From NCBI RefSeq assembly GCF_040939455.1, contig NC_134117.1:52153001-52217000 (forward strand): DNA of 64,000 nt, read 5' to 3'. This document shows, piece by piece, positions 1 to 13,117 of this stretch. The stretch's first letter is position 1, and the number at the start of each line of letters is the position of its first letter. The position numbers and the translations under genes are program-made. Under the pieces are notes generated by a model. It did not search any database, was not told the DNA's origin, and saw only the letters and a program-made list of their open reading frames with translations. Origin of the DNA: Microcebus murinus (taxonomy: Eukaryota > Chordata > Mammalia > Primates > Cheirogaleidae).

Positions 1-333
1 GTTCATGGATTGGAAGAGTCAACATAGGAAAGTTGTCAATCCTCTCCAAATTGTTATATTGGTTTAACACAATCCCTTTTAAAATCCCAGCAAGATTTTT
101 TTGTAGATATAGACAAATTATTCTAAAATTTATATGGAATGGCAAAAGAACTAGAATGGCTTAAACAATTTTGAAAAAAGTAGACTGATGTTAAGTCTAA
201 TTGACTTCAAGACCTATTATATACCTACAGTAGTCAAGACTGTGTGATGTTGGTGGAGGGATAGACACATAGATCAATGGAACAGAATGGAGGACCCAGA
301 AAAGACTCACACAAACATGCCTCAGTGATTTTT

Positions 334-725
334 TTTTTTTTTTTTTTGAGACAGAGTCTCACTTTGTTGCCCAGGCTAGAGTGAGTGCCGTGGCGTCAGC
401 CTAGCTCACAGCAACCTCAAACTCCTGGGCTTAAGTGATCCTACTGCCTCAGCCTCCCAAGTAGCTGGGACTACAGGCATTATTACTATATGTGCTCTTA
501 AGTGTTGATCAGTTAATACCAATTTGATGGTGAGTACATGTGGTGCTACCATGTCTGGCTAATTTTTTCTATATATATTAGTTAGCCAATTAATTTCTTT
601 CTATTTATAGTAAAGATGGGGTCTTGCTCTTCCTCAGACTGGTTTTGAACTCCTGACCTCAAGCAATCTGCCCGCCTCGGCCTCCTAGAGTGCCAGATTA
701 CAGGTGTGAGCGACCATGCCCGGCC
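334..725 (-). mobile_element. Alu, strepsirrhine type, antisense, carrying a foreign insert
   Basis: A poly(T) run starts the element and an inverted Alu body ends with 'gcccggcc' at 725. A 13-bp target-site duplication (ctcagtgattttt) lies at 321-333 and 726-738. The linker between monomers contains the 'ttagccaattaatttctttc' block seen in lemur and loris Alus. The right monomer is interrupted at 480-547 by 67-68 bp that are not Alu sequence and replace about five Alu bases. That insert is annotated separately. Without it the element would have the normal length of about 325 bp. Confidence 0.93.
480..547 (-). repeat. 68-bp perfect inverted duplication of the L1 sequence at 1035-1102
   Basis: Read base by base, the reverse complement of 480-547 equals 1035-1102 with no mismatch. 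The source lies in the 3' end of the younger L1 on the same strand, about 490 bp downstream. The junctions are precise. Only one base (480) is shared by the Alu and the copied segment, and about five Alu bases (the 'gcgcc' of the usual 'catgcgccaccatg') are missing. No poly(A) and no target-site duplication flank the insert, so it is not a retrotransposition product. A template switch during replication or repair is the simplest reading. Confidence 0.93.
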
Positions 726-787
726 CTCAGTGATTTTTGATGAAGGTACAAAAGCAAGTAAATGGAGGAAAGATAGCTTTTTAAACA

Positions 788-1310
788 ATCAAAGGAAAAA
801 AGATAGTTTATAAAAAAAGACATCAGCACTAAAATGTTTATATCAGCACAATTCACCATTGCAAAGATGTGGAAACAAGCCAAGTGCCCATCAATACATG
901 AGTGGATTAATAAAATGTGGTATATGTATACCATGGAGTTCTACTCAGCCACAAAAAACAATGGTGATCTAGCACCTCATGTATTATCCTATAGCCTATT
1001 CTTCTAAGTGAAGTATCACAAGAATGGAAAAACCAGCACCACATGTACTCACCATCAAATTGGTATTAACTGATCAACACTTAAGAGCACATATAGTAAT
1101 AACATTCCTCAGGTGTCTGGCAGATGGGAGCGGGGTGGAGGGGATGGGTATATACACACCTAATGGGTGTGGTGTACACTGTCTGGGGGATGGACACACT
1201 AGACACCCTGACTTGGTTGGGCCAGGGCAATATATGTAACCTAAACATTTGTACTCCCGTAATATGCTTAAATAAATTAATTAATACACAAACAAACAAA
1301 CAAAAAGAAA
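788..1310 (+). mobile_element. Younger LINE-1, 5'-truncated, 3' end only
   Basis: It matches the end of the nearly full-length L1 at 19240-19740 almost line by line: the ORF2 C-terminus, 'aagtgcccatcaat', 'accagcaccacatgtactc', 'tgggggatggacac' and the A-rich tail after 'taatatgct'. It is inserted into the older L1 at an 'aaacaa' site, present at 783-788 and again at 1309-1314. About 520 bp of the L1 are present. Bases 1035-1102 of this copy are the source of the inverted duplication inside the Alu at 480-547. Confidence 0.85.
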
Positions 1311-2305
1311 ACAAATGGTGCTGGAGCAAGTGGACATTCATAGGAAAAAAGAAAGGAAAAAAAAAACTCATGAATTATACAGAAATTATCTCAAGATGAA
1401 TTTTAGACTTAAATGTAAACATGAAATTATAAAACTTGTAGAAAAAAATCATAAATTTTTTTATGATCTAAGGGTAGGTAAAGAGCTTTTAGATCTGATG
1501 CCAAAATCAAGACCTATAAGAGAAAAAAATGAATAAATTGGACTTCACCAGAATTAAAAACCTTTGCTCTGTGAAAGATTCTGCCAAAAGGATGATAAGA
1601 CAACATATAGAGTGGGGGAAAATATTTGCATAGTACATATCCAACAAAGGATTAGTATTTAGATTATATACAGAACTCTCAAAACTAAACAGAAGTCCCA
1701 AACAATCCAATGAAAAAATGAAGACTTAAGTTCATACAAAAACCTGAACACAAACCTTTATAATAACTTTGTTCTAGTAGCCCCAAAGTGGAAACAGCTC
1801 AGTTGTCCTTCAACATGTGAATGGTTAAATAAACTGAGGTACATACATGTACCATGAAGTACCATGATGTACTACTCAGCAGTGAAAAGGAATGAACTAT
1901 TAATGGGCACAACAACCTGAATGAACTTGCAGAGAAATATACGGAGTGAAAAAAAAAAAAGCCAGTTCCAAAAGGTTATGTACTATATCATTCCATTTAT
2001 ACTATGTTCTTGAAATGACAAAAATATAAAAGTAGAAAGCAGATTTGTGGTTGACAAGGATTAAGGATAAGTCATGGCTATAACAGGCAACATGAGAAAT
2101 CATTGCAGCAATGGAAGTGCTTTGTATTTTGACCATATCAATGTCAATATTTTGGTGTGATATTGTTCTGTAGTTGTGCAAAATGTTACCACCGGAAGAA
2201 ACTGGGTAAATGATATAAGGGATCTCTTTGCATTATTTCTTACAATAGAATATGAATCCACAATTCTCTTATATCATAAAGTTAAATTTAAAAACACAAC
2301 ATCTG

Positions 2306-2520
2306 CTTGAATTTACTAGGGATCTAGTAAGGTAGTTATAGTAGATTGTAAATTGACTACAAATTCATGCCATGCATATCCTCCTACAATGTGGAATAGC
2401 TGCACCTCCCTTTGGGAGATGCATCCCTCAAAATTGGAAGGAGAGTCTATTTCTCCATTCCTTGAAACTGATGTGTATTGACCAATAAGACATAACGCAA
2501 GCAGAAGTTTGAAATGCACT
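2306..2520. other. Unassigned non-coding segment between two L1 fragments
   Basis: About 215 bp that do not read as LINE-1. Phrases such as 'gaccaataagacataacgcaagcagaag' resemble text I know from old mammalian DNA transposon or LTR relics, but I cannot name the family. No gene is visible. Confidence 0.4.
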
Positions 2521-3490
2521 TGCTCAGGAATAAGGCAAGGATGTCTTCTTCCATCACTGCTTTTCAACATCATACTAGAAGTCCTAGCTAATGCCATAAG
2601 ATAAGAAAAGGAAAAAAGGCATATGGATTGGGAAGGAAGAAATATTAATAAAACTGCCTTTGTTTGCAGATGACATGATCATCTATGTAGAAAGTCTGAA
2701 AGAACTGACAAAAAGCCTCCTGGTACTAATAAACAATTATAGCAGGGTTGCAGGAAACAAGGCCAATGTACAAAAGTTACTTTCATACCAGTAATGAACA
2801 CGTAGAATTTGAAATTAAAAACACAATACCACATATATTAGCATGCTCTAAAATGAAACACTCAGGTATTTAACAAAATATGTATGAGATCTATATAAGA
2901 AATCAAAAAGGAACTAAATAAATGGAGAGATATTCCATGTTTATGGATAGGAAGACTCAATATTGTCAAGATGTCAGTTTTTCGTAACTTGATTCAACAC
3001 AATCTCAATCAAAATCTAAGAAAGTTATTTTATGGATATTGACAAAATGATTCTAAAGTTTATATGAAGAGGAAAAAGATCCCCAAATAGCACAATATTG
3101 AAAGAGAAGAACAAAATCTTGGAGGACTGACACTACCTGACTTCAAGAATTAACTATAAAAGTACAATAATGAGGACAGTGTGGTACTGGTGAAAAAATA
3201 GACAAATAGATCAGCAAAACAGAATAATGAGCCCAGAAACAGATCCACGTAAATAAAGTCAACTGATCTGTGACAAGGGAGTAAAGGCAATACAATGGAG
3301 AAAAGATAGTCTTTTCAACAAGTGGTGCTGGAACAACTGGACATCCACATGGAAAAAAAAAATGAATCTAGACACAGATCTTACATCCTTCACAAAAATT
3401 AACTCAAACTGGATCATAAACCTAAATGTATAAACATAAAACTGTAAAAATTCTAGGAGGTAACAAGGATTCATTCCACAGCCCATAAAA
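2521..3490 (+). mobile_element. Old LINE-1 ORF2 fragment
   Basis: The sequence covers the part of ORF2 from the reverse transcriptase core to near the 3' end. The region 'tgtttgcagatgacatgatc' near 2663 encodes the FADD-type catalytic motif. It continues through 'ccatgtttatggataggaag' to 'gtggtgctggaacaactgg' near 3330. Frameshifts and stops are frequent. The copy lacks the 3' UTR and fades out around 3490. It overlaps in content with the fragment at 1-2305, so it is a separate insertion or a tandem rearrangement. Confidence 0.8.
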
Positions 3491-3740
3491 TTTATGAAAA
3501 CAGAAATTCTTAGCTCTGGTGCCTTCATCAGCCACCAACACCTGAAACTGTGGGGCTGATCCATTGGAAAGTATATTTCTAAATACTTACTGTGGCTCAA
3601 CGTTTTCCTACCAGCAAGAATCCAATTCCCCCATCCTCCTCTGTCCCCTGGGGCTGACAGGCAGCCTTGCTCTGCTGCAGGCTGTGGCTCATCCTCCCAC
3701 CTGGGCCCTTGGCCTCTTCCAGCATGATGTGTGGTTCAGG

Positions 3741-3905
3741 GCATGTGCTTTGGAGACAAACCACCTGGCTCAGCCTCTTTCTAGGTATGAAAGTCCCTGG
3801 GTAAGTCACTTAACTATGTACCTTGAACCTCAGTTTCCTTGATCATAAAATGGGTATATTAATCATTTGCTTTGCAGAATGTGGTAAGGATTAGAAAAAG
3901 GCATG
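3741..3905 (+). mobile_element. MIR SINE, sense
   Basis: The diagnostic MIR core is readable: 'ctgggtaagtcacttaac', then 'cctcagtttcctt', then 'aaaatgggtatatt', and the 3' part 'ggattagaaaaaggcatgt'. It is diverged, as expected for a Mesozoic SINE. Confidence 0.85.
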
Positions 3906-3909
3906 TATG

Positions 3910-4560
<651 letters not shown>

Positions 4561-4785
4561 GGTTGACTCAGCATTGGAGGCAGGGAGAGGTCACTTTCTC
4601 CCAGTCTGACTTATGGTGTGACTCAGACCACCTGGAAGGCAGAGGTCTGGGCAGGTGGTAGCACTTCAGGAAAGGGTGAGGCTCAGGAGGGCAGGGGTTC
4701 TCTGGGTGGCCCGTGGCACCTATTGCCCTGTGACTCCCGGCACTGATCTCAGTTCTGGGGCTTCCCAGGCAGGGCTGAGGTGGGG

Positions 4786-5002
4786 CCTTGTGCTGTTGGG
4801 GATATACACACTTGTCCCTGCAGTCAGTTGCCTTAGTGGCACAGGTGTGGCACAGGTGTGAGACCTTGCGCTGTTGGGAATTCACACACTTGTCCCTGAA
4901 GTCAGTTGCCTTATTGGCACAGGCGTGGCACAGGTGTGAGACCTTGTGCTGTTGGGAATTCACACACTTGTCTCTGCTGTCCATGCTTTAGTGTCACAGG
5001 TG
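4786..5002. repeat. 78-bp tandem repeat, about 2.8 copies
   Basis: Copies start at 4786, 4864 and 4942, each with 'ccttg(t/c)gctgttggg', giving an exact 78-bp period. Copies 1 and 2 are complete and differ at only a few bases. Copy 3 diverges after its first 40 bases. Each complete unit ends with a short internal duplication ('gcacaggtgtg' repeated). Because 78 is a multiple of three, one antisense frame stays open and gives a 26-residue periodic peptide. I regard that as a by-product of the repeat. Confidence 0.9.
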
Positions 5003-5274
5003 TCTGTCCCCCCTGAGGCTCCCCACTCTAAGCCTCAGAGGCAGATCCTGTGTGGCCTCGGTCACTGGCTGGAGTTCTGCTGTCCCCACAGTGCCTGCAG
5101 GCTCCAAAATTTCCATGGCTGCCTGTGGCCTATGATGAAAGCCACAGATTGAGAATATTAGAACTTGGATGTTCTTGGAAATCCCTGAGCCCAGGGTTCT
5201 CTGGATAGCTAAGGAAAGAGATGTCCAGAGTCTTGGCTTCATTATGTGTTTTTGTTTCATATTCTGACCCAATG

Positions 5275-5640
5275 TCTTAATCCATTTGGGCTGCTGTAAT
5301 AAAATATCACAGATGGGAGGCTTATACACAACAGAAATTTATTTCTCACAGTTCTAGAGGCTGGGAAGTCCAAGATCAAGGCACCAGCAGAGTCTGTGTC
5401 TAGTGAGGGCCCACTTCCTGGTTCATAGATGACATCTTGCTGTGTCCTCACGTGGTGGAAAGGACAAGGCAGCTCTCTGGGGTCCCTTTCATAAGGGCAC
5501 TAATCCCATTCATGAGGGCCCCACCCTCATGAGCTAATCATCTCCCAAAGTCTCTCTCTCTTAATACCATCACCTTGGGGATTAGGTTTCAACATATGAA
5601 TTTTGGGGGGACACAAACATTCAAATCAGAGCACCCAAAT
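5275..5640 (-). mobile_element. LTR of the ERVL-MaLR group (MLT1/MST-like), antisense
   Basis: Read on the minus strand it starts with the 'gtgtccccccaaaattcatatg' type of 5' LTR text, passes 'tcatgagggtggggccctc', and ends with the 'aaataaatttctg...taagcc' poly(A)-signal region typical of MaLR LTRs. The element is a non-coding old relic. The subfamily is not certain from reading alone. A related, more diverged copy lies at 56420-56740. Confidence 0.7.
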
Positions 5641-5994
5641 AACTCTCTTAGGCTTCTCTTCCACCAGTCCCCAACAGGATCTCCATCTTGCCGGAACATA
5701 TCCTTAGACAGCATGTCCTTGAACATGCTGATTAGAGTCCAGCCTTACACCTCTGCCAATGCCTTTCCACTTCCTGAAAGGCCACCCTTGCCCTTGACTT
5801 GCTCGGGTTTTGTAAGACTTTCCCATCTCCAGAGCTTGCTGTCCATCTGGAGCTCCTGCAGCTTGGATGAACCTGTGCGGCGGACCTCTCCGATCATGCA
5901 CGTCTTTACGCTACTCTGCGTGTCCTTATGGGATTGTGTCCCTGTCCTTTCACCACCAGAGCTCCAGGAGGGGAAGGGTCACTAGTAATAACAG
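5641..5994. other. Unique intergenic sequence, no gene seen
   Basis: An open frame covers most of this stretch on the + strand, but it starts inside the neighbouring LTR, has no recognisable domain and no splice context. I see no repeat family here. Confidence 0.5.
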
Positions 5995-6225
5995 CAAACG
6001 TGCATTAGGGTTTATGTGCTAAGGCCTCGACACTACTGCCATCCTCATTACTTCCTGTTACAAACACAGGGATGGGAATCATCACCCCCATTTTACAGAT
6101 GAGGAACGGGGTTCAGAGAGATGAGTCACTTGCCCAAGGTGACCGAATTGGTGAGTAGCAGAGCAAGCATTCAAATGCAAGTGTGACTGACCTTGAGCTC
6201 CAGCCCTTCATCCTTGGGCCATCTT
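5995..6225 (-). mobile_element. MIR SINE, antisense
   Basis: The inverted MIR core is clear: 'cccattttacagatgagga', 'cagagagatgagtcacttgccc', 'aaggtgac', then 'gagtagcagagcaagcattcaaa'. Confidence 0.85.
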
Positions 6226-7184
6226 GCTGACTGGGTAACTCCTGCTCACAACGGTGGCAGGGACTGGTAACTGTCTACTTTCCTAGACAGCGCCATCTGA
6301 ACGGCACACTTTGAGAAACTGAGGCCCACTGGAGGTCACGCAGCCTGTAAAGGGCAGAGCTGGGAGGTGAGGTGGCTCTGTCCTACCCCACAGGTGATTC
6401 CTCACATGGGTGTGGGGCTCTGCTACCCTTTCTGCTTGTTTTATTTCCTGCTCCAGCAGAAGGTGGCTCTGAGAGAGGCTGGGCTAGAGACACTATCTGT
6501 TCTTGTCCGGCTTAGGGACTGTCTGCCCCTCCTCCCCCTTCCCCCGGCAGGCCATAGGGCTCAGCACCATTGAAATTTCAGTCCCAAACCTCAGCCAGGC
6601 CCTGAACATATGTTCTACCCTGAAAGGAACAATGGGGCCTCCAGGCTTAATTAAGACCCCACAAAAAGCCCTCAGCTGGGCTGGCCTGGCCTCATTCTCT
6701 GCATTTGGTTCCTTTTTTGCTCACCCCACCCCCACACTTCTGTTTCTGCTACTTCCTCTGTGGAAGGGATGAAAGGCGTCCAAGACACGCTGGCTCCTCC
6801 ACACTCCTGCTCCTCTTTTCTCACCATCTGACCTCCCTCCACTCTTCCGGGACCTGGAGTAACAGAGGAGGCTGCCTGGGTTCCGGTGCCAGCCTGCCCC
6901 ATGCCCCCAGGCCCAGCTGCCCGGCTTCCAGTCCCCGCAGGGCTGCCCTCCCCAGGCTGGGACTCTGGCTAACTCGTGGGCTCAGCTTGGCCCTGGTCTG
7001 CTATCCAATCTGGGTTTAGAGGGACACTCTGCAGCAGGTGGCTGCACTGGCTCTAAGGTGGTGCCCCAGTTCTGAGAACTCTAGCTGCACCCTTGGGTCC
7101 AAGTCTACTGGCCTGTGAGGGCTCATCAAAGGGCTGAGAAGAGAACAGCACAGGCACACAAGGAATTTTTACATTGAATGAATG
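6226..7184. other. GC-rich unique intergenic sequence, no gene seen
   Basis: No repeat or conserved protein is recognisable. Open frames up to about 100 codons on both strands show no domain, no consistent codon pattern and no splice structure. Confidence 0.5.
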
Positions 7185-7189
7185 TATGA

Positions 7190-7425
7190 ATTTTTACTTA
7201 TTTAATGAAGCTCATGTACTGTTTGCTGTATGCCTAAGAGCTATTAATTCTCAAATTAGGTAGTATTATCATTTCTATTTTACAGATGAGACAATCTAGG
7301 CACAGAGAGATTAAGCAAACTGCACAAGATCACACAGCAAGTAGGTAGCAGAGCCAGAGGATACAAACCCAAGTGGACTGGCCACAGAGGCTGTACACTT
7401 AATCCCTACCTAGGCTGCTTCTAAT
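7190..7425 (-). mobile_element. MIR SINE, antisense
   Basis: The text 'tattttacagatgagacaat', 'cagagagattaagcaaactg' and 'gatcacacagcaagtaggtagcagagcc' is the inverted MIR core, with a long 3' part before it. Confidence 0.88.
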
Positions 7426-7439
7426 GGAAGAACAGATCC

Positions 7440-9255
<1,816 letters not shown>

Positions 9256-10831
9256 CAGGAAGGTGGGGTAAATATACTTTCCCCCCCATGCTTCCTATTA
9301 AGTACAACTAAAAACCTTAGACATTATGTGTAAAACAATCATAAAAGACTTTGAGAGGTGGAGAAAAGAAGGCAGACTGGTTGGGGACTTTGGAACTGAG
9401 GGATGACATCATGGTGGTGAGTTCTCTGGGTGTCCCTTTTGGCTCCCAGATAAGAAGCTGAAGAAGCTGGCAACCTCGAAGCAGCCAAGAGTATAGACAA
9501 TAAAAGCTCCCTGAAAACCCACTCTGTCTAGCTAAACTAGGAGGAAAGGTACCCAGCAAGACAGAAAGCCTTTGGACAATAACTTCTCTACTCTACCCAA
9601 ACATCACAGAAAAAACCCACAACTGCAAAGCACAAGTGTTGAACCTAAACTTCCACCCTTGTGAGGCTATAACAAGGTATCCAGCACCCCTGCTGGAATA
9701 GTGTTGGAGGCAAAATAGGAAGTCAGTACTTTTATCCCATTAGCTGGTAATGCACCTCTCTCCCACTATGGTGTCAGTAGAGACCTTCTGGGGAACAGAA
9801 GCTGCCATGGCCTCCTCCAGCAGTGACAAGGAGCACTCCCTCCCCCAACTTGGTGCTAATTGAGGCTGAGTGGTGAACCTGGACTTCTACCTCCACACAT
9901 CATTAACGATGTAGTGTTTTCCCTTCTCCTGATGGGGCACTGACAGAAAAATTCCACTAAAATAGAAGGTTTAATAAGACCCAGAGTGTCATAACATAAT
10001 GTGAAAATGTCCAGGTTTTATTAGAAAATCACTTGTCAAAACTAAGAGTGTAGAAGATAGAAAATGAAATGAAAAATACAACTAATAGATGCCAACACTG
10101 AGAGACAGAGATGTTAGAATTAACTGACAAATATTTTAAAGCAACCATAATAAAAAATGCTTCATTGAGCAATTATGAACACATTTGAAATAGTAAAGAA
10201 ACAGAAAGCCTCAATAATGAAATAGAAGATATAAAGAAAACCAAATGGAAATATTAATAGAGGACATAAAAAAGAACCAATGAAAAGGGGAAATAAAAAA
10301 TACAATAATGAAGATAAAAGGCTTAGTAGATAGGCTCACTAGCGGAATGGAATCAATAAATCGGAAGATAAAACAATAGAAATTACACAATCTGAACAGT
10401 AGAGAGAAAATGGACTTAAAAAAAAGAACAGAGACTCAGGGACCTGTGAGTCTGTAACCAAAGGTCTATTTATTTATGTCATTTAAATCCTAGAAGGAGG
10501 GAAGTGTGAGGCTGAAAAAGTAGTTGAAGAAATAATGGCTGAAAGCTTTCCAAATTTGGTAAGAGATACAAGCGTACTGATTTATGAAGCAGAATAAATC
10601 ACAAATAGGAAAACCCCAAAGAAATCCATCCAAAACACATCATAATTAAACTTCTGAAAATAAAAGACAAAGACAATATCTTGAAAGCAGCCAGAGGAAA
10701 AATGACACCTTATCTATAGGGGAAAATGATTGAAATGACAGCAGATTTCTCATTAGAAACCATGGAGGCCAGAAGGAAATGGTACAATATTTTTCAAATG
10801 TTAAAAGAAAGAACTGTCAACACAGAATTCT

Positions 10832-11132
10832 TTTTTATTTTTGTTTTAAGAGAAAGGGTTTTGCTCTGTCAGCCAGGCTACAGTACAGTGGCATAATCAT
10901 AGCTCACTGTAACCTCAAACTCCTAGGCTCAAGTGATCCTCCTGCCTCAGCCTTCCGAGTAGCTAGGACTATAGGTGTGCACCACTACACCGGCTAATTT
11001 TAATTTTTTTGTAGAGAACAGGGTCTTGATATGTTGTTGGACATGCTAGTATTAAACTCCTGGCCTCAAGAAGTCTCCCACCTCTGCCTCCCAAAGTGCT
11101 GGAAGTACAGATGAGAACCACTGCTCCTGGCC
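10832..11132 (-). mobile_element. Old Alu (J-like), antisense
   Basis: The inverted Alu body lacks the strepsirrhine linker extension and is strongly diverged. An 11-bp target-site duplication (cacagaattct) lies at 10821-10831 and 11135-11145. It sits inside the ORF1 region of the old L1. Confidence 0.93.
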
Positions 11133-11982
11133 AGCACAGAATTCTATACCTAGTGAAAATATCATTCAGGAATGAAGAGATTATTAAGACTTTTTATTTA
11201 TTTATTTATTTTTTATTAAGACTTTTTAAGATAAAAAAAAAATTAAAATAATCCATTACCAGGAGACCTGCCATAAAAAAAAAAATGGCCAGAGGAAGTT
11301 CTCCATATAGAAAGGAAACAATAAAGACCTCAAAACATTAGGACGAAAAAAAATACTATGGTAAGCAAAAATATGGGTAAATGTGACAAGTTTTCCTTCT
11401 GCCTTTGAATTTTATGAATTATATTTGACAGTTAAAGCAAAAATTGTAACATTTTCTGATGTGGCTCTAAATGTATATAGAGCAAATATTTAAGACAATT
11501 ACAGTATAATAGGGGAGAGTAAAGGAATATAAAGGAAAGTAGTTCTTCTACTTCACCCAATGTAGTAAGATGATAACCCTAGTAAACTGTGATATGTATA
11601 TATAATACAGTACCTAGAGCCACCACTAAATAAGCTATACAAAGAGATATACTTAAAAAATACTATAGATAAAGCAAAATGGAACTTTAAAAAATTTTCA
11701 AGCAATGCACAGAATGGCAGAGAAAATACAGGGAAATGAAAGATAGAGAACAAAAACAAAAAATAAATTGGCCAACTTAAACCCGAAGATATCAGTAATT
11801 ACATTAAATGCAATGGTCTAAATAATCCAAATAAAAGGCAGATTGACAAAATGGATTTAAAAACATGATCTAACTATATGCTGTGTATAAGAAACTCACC
11901 TCAACTATAACAACATAGTTAAGTTTAAAGTAAATGATGGAAAAAAGGTATATCATGCAAACATTAAATAAAAGAAAACAGG

Positions 11983-12325
11983 CCAGGCCAGGTGCAGTGG
12001 CTCATGCCTGTAATCCCAGCACTCTGGGAGGCCGAGGCGGGTAGATAGCTCAAGGCCAGGAGTTCGAAACCAGCCTGAGCAAGAGTGAGACCCTGTCTCT
12101 ACTAAAAACAGAAAGAAGTTAACTGGCCAACTAAAAATATATAGAAACAATTAGCTGGGCATGGTAGCGTATGCCTGTAGTCCCAGATACTGGGGAGGCT
12201 GAGGCAGAAGGATTGCTGGAGCCTAGGAGTTTGAGGTTGTTATGAGGTAGGCTGGCACCACGGCACTCTAGCCCAGGCAACAGAGTGAGACTCTGTCTCA
12301 AAATAAAACAAAACAAAACAACAAC
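11983..12325 (+). mobile_element. Alu, strepsirrhine type, sense
   Basis: The body starts with 'ggccaggtgcagtgg' at 11986 and ends with an A-rich (aaaac)n tail. The linker has 'ctggccaactaaaaatatat'. A 12-bp target-site duplication (aaagaaaacagg) lies at 11971-11982 and 12326-12337. It is inserted in the endonuclease part of the old L1. Confidence 0.96.
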
Positions 12326-13117
12326 AAAGAAAACAGGACAAAGTAGACTTCAGAGCAAGAAAAATTACCAGAGACAGAAAGACATTATATATGATAAATT
12401 AATCAATCCACCAAGACGACATATCAAACCTAAATGTGTACGCACCAAACAAATGCAAAATAGATGAGGCAAAAGGGAAATAGACACATCTATAATTATA
12501 GGTAGAAACTTCAATACCCCTCTCTCAACAATTGATAGAACTAGACAAAAAGGCATCAAAGATATAGAAGAACTCAACAACATCATCAACCAACAGTATA
12601 TAGTCAAGATTTGTTGGTAATTACATCCAAAAGCAGCATAATACATTCTTTTTAATCACTTATGAAACACTCCCCAAGAAAGGTCATATCTCAAGCCATA
12701 AAAGAAACCTCAACAAATTTAAAAGAATTGAACTCACATTGAGTGTGTTCTTTGACCACAATGGAATTAAACTAGAAATTGATAACAGAAAGATAACCCA
12801 AAATCTCCAAACACCTGGAGACTATACAACACCCTTCTACATAATCCATGGGTTAAAGGAGAAGTAGCAAAAATTTGAATAAAAATATGTTGAACTAAAT
12901 AAAAATGAAAAGCCAATATGTCTAAATTTGTGGAACACAGCTAAAAGAATGCTAAGAGGGAAACTTATAGCTCTAAATGTTTACACTGAAAAAGAGAAAA
13001 AGTCTCAAATCAATCATCTGAGCTCCTCCCTCAAGAACTTAGAAAAAGAAGAGCAAAATTAACCCAAAGCAAGTAGAAGAAAGGAAACAATAAAGATAAG
13101 AGCTGGAATCAATGACA

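Larger units (their letters stand above)
1..2305 (+). mobile_element. Old LINE-1 3' part, interrupted by an Alu and a younger L1
   Basis: The sequence reads as the last third of a LINE-1 ORF2 followed by its 3' UTR, in sense orientation. The segments are 1-320, 739-787 and 1311 to about 2305. Text such as 'aatggaacagaatgg' and 'tggtgctggagcaa' is typical of this part of L1. An Alu (334-725) and a younger L1 3' end (788-1310) interrupt it. Many frameshifts and stops show that it is an old, inactive copy, probably of an L1M subfamily. The 3' boundary is approximate, because the tail near 2290-2300 is only A-rich. Confidence 0.8.
9265..13117 (+). mobile_element. Old LINE-1 (5' UTR to ORF2 endonuclease), sense; resumes at 19769
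   Basis: Starting near 9265, it contains a 5' UTR-like part, then ORF1-type text ('gaaagcagccagaggaaaaatgac' and 'ccatggaggccagaagg' near 10680-10780). From about 11760 it contains the start of ORF2 ('attacattaaatgcaatgg') and the endonuclease region to 13117. Two Alus are nested in it (10832-11132 and 11983-12325). A nearly complete younger L1 splits it, and its next piece resumes at 19769. Many stops; the copy is long dead. Confidence 0.78.
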
